Assembly: GCF_017304635.1 (NCBI RefSeq)
Contig: NZ_JAFKMA010000005.1
Span: forward strand, 210,487 to 274,486
Origin: Sphingomonas sp.
Lineage (GTDB): Bacteria; Pseudomonadota; Alphaproteobacteria; Sphingomonadales; Sphingomonadaceae
Direction of reading: 5' to 3'
Length of the DNA stretch: 64,000 nucleotides
Positions 26,005 to 36,922 of this stretch are shown here, one piece after another. The first letter of the stretch is position 1, and every line of letters begins with the position of its first letter. The position numbers and the translations under genes are program-made. Under the pieces are notes generated by a model that worked only from the letters and a program-made list of their open reading frames with translations, was not told the DNA's origin and ran no database searches.

Positions 26005-27362
26005 ATGCCCGCCCCCCGCCACCCGCAACTTACCCTGCTCGCGACGATCCTCGCCTCCAGTCTGGCGTTCATCGACGGGTCGGTGGTCAATGTCGCCTTG
26101 CCCGCGATCGGGCGCGACCTCGGCGCGGGAGCGGCGGATCTGCAATGGACGATCAACGCGTACCTGCTGCCGCTGTCGGCGCTGCTGCTGCTCGGCGGGG
26201 CGGCGGGGGATCATGTCGGGCGACGGCGGATGCTGGTCGCGGGGATCGCGCTGTTCGCGGCCGCCTCGCTCGCCTGCGCGCTGGCGCCTGGGCTGGAATA
26301 TCTGCTCTCCGCTCGCGTGGTGCAGGGGATCGGCGCGGCGATGCTGATGCCCAACAGCCTGTCGATCCTGGGCCACGCCTTTTCGGGCGAGAAAAAGGGC
26401 CGCGCGGTCGGGACCTGGGCGGCGGTCGGCGCGATCGCCAGCGCGTTCGGCCCGCCGCTCGGCGGCTGGCTGGTCGATGCGGTCGGCTGGCGCGCGATCT
26501 TCTACATCAACCTGCCGGTGGCGGCACTCGGCATCGCCATCGCGCTCGCGGCGGTCGAGGAAAGCGGGCGCGGCGAGCAGCCGCTCGACTGGCGCGGCGC
26601 GGCGCTGGCGACGGTGGCGCTGGGCGCGTTGACCTGGGCGCTGACCGCATGGTCGAGCGAGCGAGTGATGACCGGGCCGGCCTGGATCGGCCTCGCGGTC
26701 GGAATCGTCACCCTGGCGGCGTTCGTCCTGGCCGAGCATCGCCGTGGCGACGCGGCCATGATGCCGCTCGCCCTGTTCGGGACGAAGGCGTTCGTAGGGC
26801 TGACGGTCTACACCTTCCTGCTCTACGGCGCGCTCGGCGGGCTGATCGTGCTGCTGCCCTACGTCCTCATCACGACCGCGAGCTATTCGCCGTTCCAGGC
26901 GGGGATCGCGCTGTTGCCCTTCTCGGTCGGGTCGGGCTGGGGTCGCGAGTGATGGGCGGGCTGACCGAGCGGATCGGGCCGCGCTGGCCGCTGACGATCG
27001 GGCCGCTGGTGGTGGCGGGCGGGTTCGCGCTGATGCTGCTGGTCGGGAGCGGCGGAAGCTATTGGAGCTGCGTCCTGCCCGGCATGGCGGCGATCGCGCT
27101 CGGCATGGCGGCGGCGGTCGCGCCGCTGACGACCGCGGTGCTGTCGTCGGTCGACGACGACCACACCGGCACCGCGTCCGGTTTCAATAGCGCGATCGCG
27201 CGCACCGGCGGCCTGATCGCGACCGCCTCGACCGGCGCGGTGATCGCGGCGAGCGGGGCGGCGCTGATCGGCGCGTTCCATGTCGCCGCGCTCGTCGCGG
27301 CGGCGCTGGCGGTAGGAGCGGCGGCGGCGGCGTTCGCCAGCCTGGGTGAGAAGCGGCCGTAA
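26005..27362 (+). pseudogene. MFS drug-efflux transporter (EmrB/QacA type) broken by a frameshift
   Basis: The first frame, from ATG 26005 after AGAGGAAAGG, runs to a stop at 26952 and covers about nine helices with SLAFIDGSVVNVALP and DHVGRRRM, the DHA2-type motif A. The rest of the protein, from GLGSRVMGGLTERIG to the end at 27362, lies in the next frame. Joined at about 26930-26950, the two give one 452-residue protein, as expected for the family if a single base is missing in the run GTCGGGTCGGGCTGGGG. A real inactivating mutation or a sequencing error is equally possible. Confidence 0.8.
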
Positions 27363-27441
27363 CCTCGCATCGACGCGGGACGAGACCGCCGCTCGACTTC
27401 TCCAAGGTCGTCGCGGTAAGGGGCGCGCCAAGGAGAGAATG

Positions 27442-29238
27442 ATGTCCACTTATGCCGACCGCCTGAACGCGTTGCGCGACCAGCTCAAGCGCGACCGCCT
27501 CGACGGGTTCGTCGTGCCGCTGACCGACGAGCACATGTCCGAATATGTCGGCGCCTATGCGCAGCGGCTGGGCTGGCTGACCGGGTTCCAGGGGTCGGCC
27601 GGGACCGCCGTCGTGCTGCCGGCGGAGGCCGCGATCTTCACCGACGGCCGCTATACGCTCCAGGTTCGCGAACAGGTCGACGGCGGCGCCTGGCAATATG
27701 TCGACGTGCCGGCGACGAGCGTATCGGCATGGCTCGGCGAGCATGCAGGGCAGGGCGCGCGGATCGGCTACGACCCGTGGCTCCATACTTCGGCCTGGGT
27801 GGCGGAAGCGTCGAAGGCGCTGGCGGCGAAGGGGGCCGACCTGGTCGCGGTCGATACCAACCCGGTCGATGCGATCTGGCCCGACCGTCCGGCGCCGTCG
27901 CTCGCCCGGCTGGAGGTACAGTCCGACAAGCATGCCGGCAAGTCCTCGGCCGCGAAACGCGCCGAGATCGCCGACTGGCTGGCGGGCGAAAAGGCCGATG
28001 CGGTGGTGCTGTCGGCGCTCGATTCGATCGCCTGGGCGCTCAACGTGCGTGGGGCCGACGTCGATCACACGCCGGTCGCGCTGGCCTATGCCATCGCGCA
28101 GAGCGACGGGACGCTCGACCTCTATGTCGCGCCGGAAAAGATGAGCGAGAACGTCGCCGCGCATCTCGGCAATGCGGTGCGAGTCCACGACCGCCGCGAC
28201 TTCGCGCCGTCGCTGTCCCGCTATGCCGGCAAGCGGGTCGCCGCCGATCCGGAGCGCGCGGTGGCGGCGATCTTCGACGGATTGAAGGCGGGCGGCGCGA
28301 CCGTGCTCGCGGTGCGCGATCCGGTCGTGTTGGCCAAGGCGATTAAGAACGCGGCGGAGACTGCCGGGCATCGCGCCGCCAGCGTGCGCGACGGCGCCGC
28401 GGTGACGCGCTTCCTCAAATGGTGCGAGGAAACCTTTCCCGGCGGCGGCGAGACCGAGTTGAGCGCGGCGGCCAAGTTGCAGGCGTTGCGCGAGGCGACC
28501 GGCGCGCTGAAGGATTTGAGCTTCGAGACGATCTCGGCGACCGGCGCGCACGGCGCCAGCCCGCATTACAAGGTGACCGAGCAGTCCAACGCGCCGATCG
28601 AACCCGGTCAGCTCTATCTGATCGATTCGGGCGGCCAATATGCCGATGGGACCACCGACCTGACCCGCGTGGTGCCGGTCGGCGAGCCGAGCGCGGAGAT
28701 GGTCGATCGCTTCACCCGCGTGCTGCAAGGCCATATCGCGCTCGCCGCGGCGGTGTTCCCGGACGGGACCAATGGCGGCCAGCTCGACAGCTTCGCGCGG
28801 CGGCCGCTGTGGGAAGTGGGGCTCGATTTCGCGCATGGCACCGGCCACGGCGTCGGCAGCTACCTGTCGGTGCACGAGGGGCCGCAGCGGATCGCGAAGC
28901 CCAATTATCCGGGCGGCGGCCCGTCGGAGCCGATCCGCGTCGGCATGATAATCTCGAACGAGCCCGGTTATTACAAAGCGGGCGAATACGGCATCCGCAT
29001 CGAGAACCTGATCCTGGTCGAGCCGCGCGACATTCCCGGCGCCGAATCGCCGATGATGGGGTTCGAGACGCTGACTTACGCCCCGATCGAGCGGCGGTTG
29101 ATCGATCCGAGCCTGCTGACGCCGGCGGAACGCGCATGGCTCGACACCTATCATGCCACGGTGCTCGACGCGCTCGGGCCGGAACTGGACCCGGCGGAAC
29201 GCGCCTGGCTGCTGGAGAAATGCGCCCCGATCGCATAA
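27442..29238 (+). CDS. Xaa-Pro aminopeptidase (M24B family)
   Basis: 598 residues; ATG 27442 is preferred to ATG 27439 because AGGAGAG lies just upstream at a better distance. Two creatinase-like N-terminal domains precede the pita-bread metallopeptidase at about residues 310-540. Metal ligands appear as LIDSGGQYADGTTDLTR (two Asp), GTGHGVGSYLSVHEGP (His) and SNEPGYY and GIRIENL (Glu). This long cytosolic type removes the N-terminal residue before proline. It is convergent with rsh. Confidence 0.93.
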   Translation: MSTYADRLNALRDQLKRDRLDGFVVPLTDEHMSEYVGAYAQRLGWLTGFQGSAGTAVVLPAEAAIFTDGRYTLQVREQVDGGAWQYVDVPATSVSAWLGEHAGQGARIGYDPWLHTSAWVAEASKALAAKGADLVAVDTNPVDAIWPDRPAPSLARLEVQSDKHAGKSSAAKRAEIADWLAGEKADAVVLSALDSIAWALNVRGADVDHTPVALAYAIAQSDGTLDLYVAPEKMSENVAAHLGNAVRVHDRRDFAPSLSRYAGKRVAADPERAVAAIFDGLKAGGATVLAVRDPVVLAKAIKNAAETAGHRAASVRDGAAVTRFLKWCEETFPGGGETELSAAAKLQALREATGALKDLSFETISATGAHGASPHYKVTEQSNAPIEPGQLYLIDSGGQYADGTTDLTRVVPVGEPSAEMVDRFTRVLQGHIALAAAVFPDGTNGGQLDSFARRPLWEVGLDFAHGTGHGVGSYLSVHEGPQRIAKPNYPGGGPSEPIRVGMIISNEPGYYKAGEYGIRIENLILVEPRDIPGAESPMMGFETLTYAPIERRLIDPSLLTPAERAWLDTYHATVLDALGPELDPAERAWLLEKCAPIA

Positions 29239-29240
29239 TT

Positions 29241-29261
29241 CCCTCTCCCGTTGGGAGAGGG
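29241..29261. repeat. Short CCCTCTCCC/GGGAGAGGG hairpin (family F)
   Basis: A nine-base perfect stem around GTT-type loop, between the convergent stops of aminopeptidase P and rsh. The same arms occur in the longer repeat at 63611-63738. It lacks a T run, so it is listed as a repeat and not as an intrinsic terminator, although it could stop both transcripts. Confidence 0.65.
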
Positions 29262-29263
29262 AG

Positions 29264-31354
<2,091 letters not shown>

Positions 31355-31470
31355 CTTGGGTGCCAAGATGGCGGGAATGCGCTGCTTTGCAACAAATTCT
31401 TGGCCGGTCGCGCTCGCCGGACGAAAAGAGACCGGCCGCGACGGTTCGCCGCGGCCGGCCCGAGGGGAGC

Positions 31471-31788
31471 TTACTGCGCCTTGGCGTTGCACTTCGTCAG
31501 CGAGGCGTCGTCGAACGCCTGGCCGCCGACGGTGAACGCGTTCAGCTTGCCGACGCGCTGCGCGACGAGCTGGCACAGCACCATGTCGCGCTCCGGCGCC
31601 TTGGCGGCGGTGAAGGCGCCGTCGCGGAATTTCCACACGGTGTCATGGGTAATCATGCTGGTCTTGGTCGGGACGGCCGTCGGGGTGGCGACATAATAGC
31701 CGCTGGTGGCCGGGGCGGCGGCGGCGATCCCGGCGCCGAACAGCGGCGCGGCGGCGAGCGCGGCGAGAATCCTGGTATAGCGGGACAT
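31471..31788 (-). CDS. Small secreted protein, CC_3452-like
   Basis: 105 residues with a signal peptide ending GIAAAAPA. The mature protein carries PTKTSMITHDTVWKF, APERDMVLCQLVAQRVG and the C-terminal SLTKCNAKA, and two Cys likely form a periplasmic disulfide. The order of these motifs fits the family named CC_3452 after a Caulobacter protein; its function is unknown. It is divergent from an HxlR regulator, and the shared upstream region holds repeated GGTTGCGA motifs. Confidence 0.8.
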   Translation of the reverse strand: MSRYTRILAALAAAPLFGAGIAAAAPATSGYYVATPTAVPTKTSMITHDTVWKFRDGAFTAAKAPERDMVLCQLVAQRVGKLNAFTVGGQAFDDASLTKCNAKAQ

Positions 31789-31806
31789 GTTTTCCTCCTT
31801 CTACGG

Positions 31807-31864
31807 TGCAACGCACAATAGGTTGCGAATCGCCACCTACGCCGATAGGTTGCGACTTGCAACC
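31807..31864. promoter_or_regulatory. Repeated GTTGC half-sites between the secreted-protein and HxlR genes
   Basis: ATAGGTTGCGA occurs at 31818-31828 and again at 31845-31855, 27 bases apart. Inverted GCAAC copies lie at about 31808-31812 and 31859-31864, so GGTTGC...GCAACC forms a dyad at 31848-31864. This suits a dimeric winged-helix regulator, most simply autoregulation by the adjacent HxlR protein. The link is inference. Confidence 0.5.
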
Positions 31865-31943
31865 AGAATTTTCCCCAACCGCTTCAAGGCATTTTCATGA
31901 CAGTCGAAATCGGATACGTTGCGTCGAAACGAGAGGAATTCTG

Positions 31944-32441
31944 ATGGGCGGACACCTCAGGGAACCGCTGCGCGACCTGGTCGAATGCAGTCTGCCTGCC
32001 GCGCTCGAGGTGATGGGGGAGCGCTGGTCGTTCATGATCCTGCGTGCCGCGTTCAACGGCCTCCATCATTTCGAGGAGTTCCAGTCCGAGCTCGGGATCG
32101 CGCGCAACATACTGGCCAACCGGCTGGGGCGGCTGGTCGAGCACGGCATCCTGACGCGCGACGCGCTGCCCGAGGATCGCCGCAAGATCCAGTATATGCT
32201 GACGGAGAAGGGCCTCGCCCTGCTGCCGACGATGGTCGCGTTGCGGCAATGGGGCGAGCGCTGGGAGACGGGCGTGCCGGCGAGCCCGGTGCTGGTCGAT
32301 GCGCGCGACATGCGCCGCATCCAGCCGGTCCAGGTCCTGTCGCACGACGGCCGCCCGCTGTCGTGCAAGGGCGACCTCCACTGGGCGCTGCCCGAGGACG
32401 TGGTCGGCGAGAACGAACCGTTGCAACAGGCGGCGGAGTGA
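31944..32441 (+). CDS. HxlR family transcriptional regulator
   Basis: 165 residues from ATG 31944 after GAGAGGA. The single HxlR winged helix spans about residues 10-105: CSLPAALEVMGERWSFMILRAAFNGLHHFEEFQ, with the recognition region IARNILANRLGRLVEHGIL and wing RRKIQYMLTEKG. The usual N-terminal redox Cys is present before the helix. Proteins of this family sense electrophiles, oxidants or small ligands. Its likely target is the repeated region shared with the divergent secreted-protein gene. Confidence 0.92.
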   Translation: MGGHLREPLRDLVECSLPAALEVMGERWSFMILRAAFNGLHHFEEFQSELGIARNILANRLGRLVEHGILTRDALPEDRRKIQYMLTEKGLALLPTMVALRQWGERWETGVPASPVLVDARDMRRIQPVQVLSHDGRPLSCKGDLHWALPEDVVGENEPLQQAAE

Positions 32442-32470
32442 TCGTCGCTCCGCTCGCAGCGACGGATTAA

Positions 32471-32890
32471 TTAGCCGACCAGCGTCTCCAGAAACGCGCG
32501 GACGTCGCCCGCCAGCGGAACGGGCTGGCCGGTCGGCAGGTGGACATTCACCACCACCATCTCGATCCGTGTATGCAGCACGCCGGTCGTCGCATGGCGC
32601 AGCTCGAATGTCTGAGTCAGGCTGCTCGTCCCGATCCGCGCGATCCGTACCGCCGCCTCGACCGTGTCGCCGAGCACGAAGGGTTTCAGGTAATCGATCG
32701 CGGTATGGCGGACATGGAACTCGGTTTCCGACCACGCCGTGCCCAGCGCGGCGGCGATGCCGGTCCATTCCCAGAACTCGGTGACTGCGACGTCGGCATA
32801 TTCGAGGTAGCGCGAGTTGAACACCACCTTCTGCCCGTCGATCTCGGCATAGCGGACGCGGAAACGAGTCGAGAAGGGCGCGGCGCTCAT
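32471..32890 (-). CDS. Acyl-CoA thioesterase, hotdog fold (YbgC-like)
   Basis: 139 residues. RVRYAEIDGQKVVFNSRYLEYAD near residue 10 is the 4HBT active-site region with Asp in place, and VRHTAIDYLKPFVLGD follows. It is a different enzyme from the thioesterase at 23405. The start at 32890 overlaps the TauE stop by four bases (ATGA), so the pair is translationally coupled. Confidence 0.9.
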   Translation of the reverse strand: MSAAPFSTRFRVRYAEIDGQKVVFNSRYLEYADVAVTEFWEWTGIAAALGTAWSETEFHVRHTAIDYLKPFVLGDTVEAAVRIARIGTSSLTQTFELRHATTGVLHTRIEMVVVNVHLPTGQPVPLAGDVRAFLETLVG

Positions 32891-33666
32891 CCGGCCACCA
32901 GCTTCCAGCCGACGATCATCAGCACCACCGCCAGGATCGGCGACAGGATGCGGTCGGAAATGCGGCTGGCGACGATGCTGCCGACGATGATGCCCGGCAC
33001 CGATCCGACCAGCAGCGAGACCAGCAGACTGCCGTCGACCGATCCCAGCCACCAATGCCCGATCCCGGCGAGCAGGGTCAACGGCACGGCATGCGCGATG
33101 TCCGATCCGACCAGCCGGCTGATCGGCAACCGCGGATAGAGCACTAGCAGCGCCGTCATGCCGAGCGCGCCGGCCCCGACCGAGGTCAGCGATACCAGCA
33201 CGCCGAGCAGCGCACCGAGCGCGATCGTCCACCCTGCCGCGCGCCGCTCCGTCCCTTCGCCGAGTCGCGGCGTCAGCCAGCCGACAATGCGCGCGCGGAA
33301 GAAGGTCGCCAGCCCCGACAGCATCAACGCGATGCCGAGCACGACCGAGATCGTCATGCTGGTGTCGCGCGCCGTCATCCCGGCATGGCCGAGCACCAGC
33401 AACGTCAGGATCGCCGCCGGCACGCTGCCCATCGCCAGCCGCGCGACCACGCGCCACTCGACCGTCCCGCGCCAGCCATGGACGGTAGTGCCGACGGTTT
33501 TGGTCGCGGAGGCGTAGAGCAGGTCCGTCCCGACCGCCGTCGCGGGATGGAACCCGAACACCAGCACCAGCAAAGGCGTCATCAACGACCCGCCGCCGAC
33601 CCCCGTCAGCCCGACGACCAGCCCGACCAGCACCCCGGCGAGCGAATAGAGCGGGTTGATGGTCAT
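32887..33666 (-). CDS. TauE/SafE family sulfite or anion exporter
   Basis: 259 residues, about eight hydrophobic helices in two repeats. GVLVGLVVGLTGVGGGSLMTPLLVL at the N-terminus and LVSLTSVGAGALGMTALL in the second half are the paired family signatures. Members move sulfur-containing or organic anions across the inner membrane; the substrate is unknown. It precedes and overlaps a thioesterase gene. Confidence 0.9.
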   Translation of the reverse strand: MTINPLYSLAGVLVGLVVGLTGVGGGSLMTPLLVLVFGFHPATAVGTDLLYASATKTVGTTVHGWRGTVEWRVVARLAMGSVPAAILTLLVLGHAGMTARDTSMTISVVLGIALMLSGLATFFRARIVGWLTPRLGEGTERRAAGWTIALGALLGVLVSLTSVGAGALGMTALLVLYPRLPISRLVGSDIAHAVPLTLLAGIGHWWLGSVDGSLLVSLLVGSVPGIIVGSIVASRISDRILSPILAVVLMIVGWKLVAG

Positions 33667-33686
33667 GCGATAGTCGTGAAGTTGGC

Positions 33687-33766
33687 CGTGCTCCTGCGCA
33701 CGCAGGAGCCCAGGGTTACGAGCGATCCGCTTCGTCCCCTGGATTCCTGCTTTCGCAGGAATACGG
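33687..33766. repeat. Palindromic repeat, family A-like
   Basis: Two hairpins, CTCCTGCGCACGCAGGAG and TTCCTGCTTTCGCAGGAA, are joined by CCCAGGG/CCCCTGG, which pair with each other. The element occupies the 130-base gap between alaC and the TauE gene. The arm pattern is related to family A but more diverged. Confidence 0.65.
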
Positions 33767-33796
33767 TTCTATCGACGATCGAGCGATCCAACAGCC

Positions 33797-35005
33797 TCAG
33801 CCCGCGCCCTGCGTCGGCGTGTTGACGCCCATCGATTGCAGGTAGCGCTTCACGTTGCGCGCGGCCTGGCGCAGGCGCTGTTCGTTCTCGACCAAAGCGA
33901 TCCGCACGAAGCCCTCGCCATTCTCGCCATACCCCACACCCGGCGCGACCGCGACCTTGGCCTGGGTCAGCAATTGCTTGGAGAACTCTAGGCTGCCGAG
34001 ATGGGCGAGCGCCGGGGGTAGCGGGGCCCAGGCGAACATGCTCGCGCGCGGCGCCGGAATGTCCCAGCCGGCGCGGCCGAAGCTTTCGACCAGCACGTCG
34101 CGGCGCTTGTGATAGAGCAGGCGGTTCGCCTCGACGATGTCCTGCGGGCCGTTCAAGGCGGCGCACGCCGCCGCCTGGATCGGGGTGAACGCGCCGTAAT
34201 CGAGGTACGACTTCACCCGCGTCATCGCCGCGATCAATCCGGCGTTGCCGACCGCGAAGCCGATCCGCCACCCCGCCATCGAATAGGTCTTGGACAGCGA
34301 GGTGAATTCGACCGCAACGTCCTTCGCGCCCGGCACTTGCAGGATCGAGACGGTCGGCTTGCCGTCGTAATAGAGCTCCGAATACGCCAGGTCGCTCAGC
34401 ACCCACACATTGTTCTCGCGCGCCCAGGCGACGAGGCGTTCGTAGAAAGCGAGGTCGACCGTCTCCGCGGTCGGGTTCGACGGATAATTGACCACGAGCA
34501 CGCTCGGCCGCGGCACGGTGAAGGCGATCGCGCGTTCGAGGCTCTCGAAATAGGCTTCGTCGGGCGTGGTCGGCACCGCGCGGATCGTCGCACCGGCGAT
34601 GATGAAGCCGAACGTGTGGATCGGGTAGCTCGGGTTGGGCGCCAGCACGACGTCGCCCGGCGCGGTGATCGCGGTGGCGAGGCTGGCCAACCCCTCCTTC
34701 GATCCCATCGTCACTACCACCTCGCGCTCGGGATCGAGCTCGACCCCGAAGCGGCGGGCGTAATAATTGGCCTGCGCGCGGCGGAGGCCCGGAATGCCCT
34801 TCGACTGCGAATAGCCGTGCGCGTCGGGCTTCTGCGCGACCTCGACCAGTTTCTCGATGACGTGCGGCGGCGGCGGCAGATCGGGGTTGCCCATGCCCAG
34901 GTCGATAATGTCCTCGCCGCCCGCGCGCGCTGCCGCGCGCATGCCGTTGACTTCGGCGATGACGTAGGGCGGCAGCCGCTTGATGCGGTAAAATTCCTCG
35001 GACAT
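33797..35005 (-). CDS. alaC: Pyridoxal-phosphate aminotransferase, AlaC type
   Basis: 402 residues from ATG 35005. It closely follows the glutamate-pyruvate transaminase AlaC layout: RIKRLPPYVIAEV, EDIIDLGMGNPDLP, GYSQSKGIPGLRRA, APNPSYPIHTFGFIIAG, VNYPSNPT, the PLP lysine in SLSKTYSMAGWRIGF near residue 240, and YLDYGAFTPIQ. It moves amino groups between alanine and 2-oxoglutarate or related acids. A DapL-like specificity has been given to similar proteins by automated annotation and cannot be excluded. It is divergent from the PHA synthase gene. Confidence 0.85.
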   Translation of the reverse strand: MSEEFYRIKRLPPYVIAEVNGMRAAARAGGEDIIDLGMGNPDLPPPPHVIEKLVEVAQKPDAHGYSQSKGIPGLRRAQANYYARRFGVELDPEREVVVTMGSKEGLASLATAITAPGDVVLAPNPSYPIHTFGFIIAGATIRAVPTTPDEAYFESLERAIAFTVPRPSVLVVNYPSNPTAETVDLAFYERLVAWARENNVWVLSDLAYSELYYDGKPTVSILQVPGAKDVAVEFTSLSKTYSMAGWRIGFAVGNAGLIAAMTRVKSYLDYGAFTPIQAAACAALNGPQDIVEANRLLYHKRRDVLVESFGRAGWDIPAPRASMFAWAPLPPALAHLGSLEFSKQLLTQAKVAVAPGVGYGENGEGFVRIALVENEQRLRQAARNVKRYLQSMGVNTPTQGAG

Positions 35006-35013
35006 GGCGGCGC

Positions 35014-35095
35014 TTTGCACTGCGGCGTGCGTTTGCGAAAGTGCAAATGGCACCGGGCGAAACTATCGTGCGCCGGTTCGCCGCCGACGTGCAAA
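35014..35095. promoter_or_regulatory. TTTGCAC motif cluster upstream of the PHA synthase
   Basis: TTTGCAC at 35014-35020 and its complement GTGCAAA at 35041-35047 and 35089-35095 lie between alaC and phaC. The nine bases TTGCACTGC at 35015-35023 recur exactly in the phasin promoter at 36841-36849. TGCA-rich dyads are known targets of the PHA-sensing repressor PhaR in other alphaproteobacteria; that assignment here is inference. Confidence 0.55.
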
Positions 35096-35124
35096 TGTCA
35101 CGCGGATCGATTAGGAGTTGGACG

Positions 35125-36714
35125 ATGCGCGACGATCCCACCCCACCCGACAGCGATGCAACGCCGGCCAATGGCGTGCGCGCGGTGCTCGACGCCTGGG
35201 GCCAGGTGCTGGCCCCGGTCGCCGCCGCCGGGCGCGAGCATGTCGACCCGAAGGACCGCCGCTTCGCCGGGCCGGAATGGGAGCACCCCGTCTTCGACCT
35301 GATGCGCCAGGGCTACACGATGATGGCGGAGGCGATGATGGCCTCGGTCGACCAGGCGCCGGGGCTCGACGAGGAACAGCGCGGCCGCGCGCGCTTCGCG
35401 ATGCGGACCTTGGTCGAGGCGATGAGCCCGGCCAACTCGCCCTTCACCAACCCGCGGGCGCTCAATCGCGCGCTCGACACCGGCGGCGCGAGCCTGGCCG
35501 AGGGGTTCGCCAAGTTGCTCGCCGACTTCAAGCGCGGCCAGCTGAGCCATACCGACCCGAACGCCTACGAAGTCGGCCACAACATCGCGACGACGCCGGG
35601 CAAGGTCATCCACGAAACGCCGCTCTACCAGTTGATCCACTACACGCCGACCACCGACAGCGTCGCGGCGATCCCGCTCGTCATCTTCCCGCCCTGGATC
35701 AACCGCTTCTACATCCTCGACCTGTCCCCGGAGAAGAGCTTCATCCGCTGGGCGGTCGAGCAGGGCCTGAGCGTCTTCATGGTCAGCTGGAAATCGGCCG
35801 ACGCCAGCATGAAGGACGTGGTGTGGGACGATTACATCGCCGCGCAGATCGACGCGATCGACACGATCCGCGACGCGCTCGACGTGAAGGCGGTGCACAC
35901 GATCGGCTATTGCGTGGCGGGCACGACGCTGGCCGCGACGCTGGCGGTGCTGGCCGCGAAACAGCAAGCCGACAAGGTTGCCAGCGCCACCTTTTTCACC
36001 GCGCAGGTCGATTTCTCCGAAGCGGGCGAGCTGCTCAATTTCATCGACGACGCGTATCTGCAACTGATCGAGAGCGTCTCGGGCGAGGGGTTCCTCGACG
36101 GGCGCTACCTTGCCGCCACCTTCAACCTGCTGCGCGGCAAGGACCTGATCTGGTCGCCGGTGGTCAACCATTACCTGATGGGCGACAAGCATCCGTCGTT
36201 CGACCTGCTCCACTGGAACGGCGACGTGACCAACCTGCCGGCCAAATGGCACAAGGCGTATCTGACCGACCTCTATCGCGACAACAAGCTGGCGACCCCG
36301 GGCGGCGTGAGTGCGCTGGGCGTCGGTATCGACCTGAGCGCGGTCGAGACGCCGTCCTACATCCAGGCGGGGCGCGAGGATCACATCGCGCCGGCGGCCA
36401 GCGTGTGGAAGGTCACGCACCATTTCACCGGCCCGCTCAAGTTCGTGCTGGCGGGGTCTGGGCATATCGCCGGGGTGGTCAATCCGCCGAGCGCTGGGAA
36501 ATACCAGTATTGGACCGGCGACAGCAGCGCGCCGTCGCTCGCCGAGTTCGTCGCCGGGGCGGAGGAGCACAAGGGCAGCTGGTGGCCGGACTGGATCGAA
36601 TGGATCCGCGGGTTCGGCGGCAAGGACGTTCCCGCCACGCACGCACGCGTGCCCGGCGAGGGCAAGCTGGCAGCGATCGAGGATGCGCCGGGACGGTACG
36701 TCAGGACGCGCTAG
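35125..36714 (+). CDS. phaC: Class I poly(3-hydroxyalkanoate) synthase
   Basis: 529 residues from ATG 35125 after TTAGGAG. It polymerises 3-hydroxyacyl-CoA on granule surfaces. The N-terminal PhaC_N domain spans about 60-230 with ALNRALDTGG and PPWINRFYILDL. The nucleophile lies in the modified lipase box GYCVAGT near residue 272, where the usual second Gly-Gly is Ala-Gly, a variant common in this order. The charge relay Asp and His appear in AGREDHIAP and GSGHIAGVVNPP. It is shorter than Cupriavidus PhaC at the N-terminus. The phasin gene follows. Confidence 0.95.
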   Translation: MRDDPTPPDSDATPANGVRAVLDAWGQVLAPVAAAGREHVDPKDRRFAGPEWEHPVFDLMRQGYTMMAEAMMASVDQAPGLDEEQRGRARFAMRTLVEAMSPANSPFTNPRALNRALDTGGASLAEGFAKLLADFKRGQLSHTDPNAYEVGHNIATTPGKVIHETPLYQLIHYTPTTDSVAAIPLVIFPPWINRFYILDLSPEKSFIRWAVEQGLSVFMVSWKSADASMKDVVWDDYIAAQIDAIDTIRDALDVKAVHTIGYCVAGTTLAATLAVLAAKQQADKVASATFFTAQVDFSEAGELLNFIDDAYLQLIESVSGEGFLDGRYLAATFNLLRGKDLIWSPVVNHYLMGDKHPSFDLLHWNGDVTNLPAKWHKAYLTDLYRDNKLATPGGVSALGVGIDLSAVETPSYIQAGREDHIAPAASVWKVTHHFTGPLKFVLAGSGHIAGVVNPPSAGKYQYWTGDSSAPSLAEFVAGAEEHKGSWWPDWIEWIRGFGGKDVPATHARVPGEGKLAAIEDAPGRYVRTR

Positions 36715-36740
36715 TTTGCGCGCCTCTCGGCGCGATAGTA

Positions 36741-36816
36741 GTACCGGCCCACTCCCCCACCCGACCTCCCAAATATCATACCTTATGGGCGGTCGGGTGG
36801 GGGAGTGGGTCGGCAC
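36741..36816. repeat. Long inverted repeat, family E copy 2
   Basis: Arms at 36741-36766 and 36791-36816 pair at 24 of 26 positions. They match copy 1 at 14481-14562, except that C-G pairs there are U-A or wobble pairs here (CCACCC/GGGTGG against CCGCCC/GGGCGG). It stands between phaC and the phasin promoter and could act as a terminator-like barrier. Confidence 0.85.
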
Positions 36817-36841
36817 CGCGACCAACAAATGACGCTTATGT

Positions 36842-36898
36842 TGCACTGCACAAAAACCGCTTGACTATCGTTGCCGGCTGCCTATTTTGTGCAGTGCA
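36842..36898 (+). promoter_or_regulatory. Phasin promoter flanked by a 14-bp inverted repeat
   Basis: TTGACT at 36861-36866 and TATTTT at 36883-36888 are separated by 16 bases, a good sigma-70-like promoter. TGCACTGCACAAAA at 36842-36855 and its perfect complement at 36885-36898 bracket it; the right arm overlaps the -10 element. Binding there would block transcription, matching the PhaR-type repression known for phasins. The regulator gene is not in the window. Confidence 0.7.
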
Positions 36899-36922
36899 GC
36901 AATGACGCTGCGGAGAACGTGC

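Noticed and set aside
25881-26156. Extended start of the oligopeptidase B gene to 26156
   Set aside because: The added region translates the intergenic repeat and antisense of the MFS gene; ATG at 25880 gives the family N-terminus.
29241-29261. Hairpin between aminopeptidase P and rsh as an intrinsic terminator
   Set aside because: The stem is strong but lacks a T run on either strand and matches family F repeats; a terminator role is possible but not shown.
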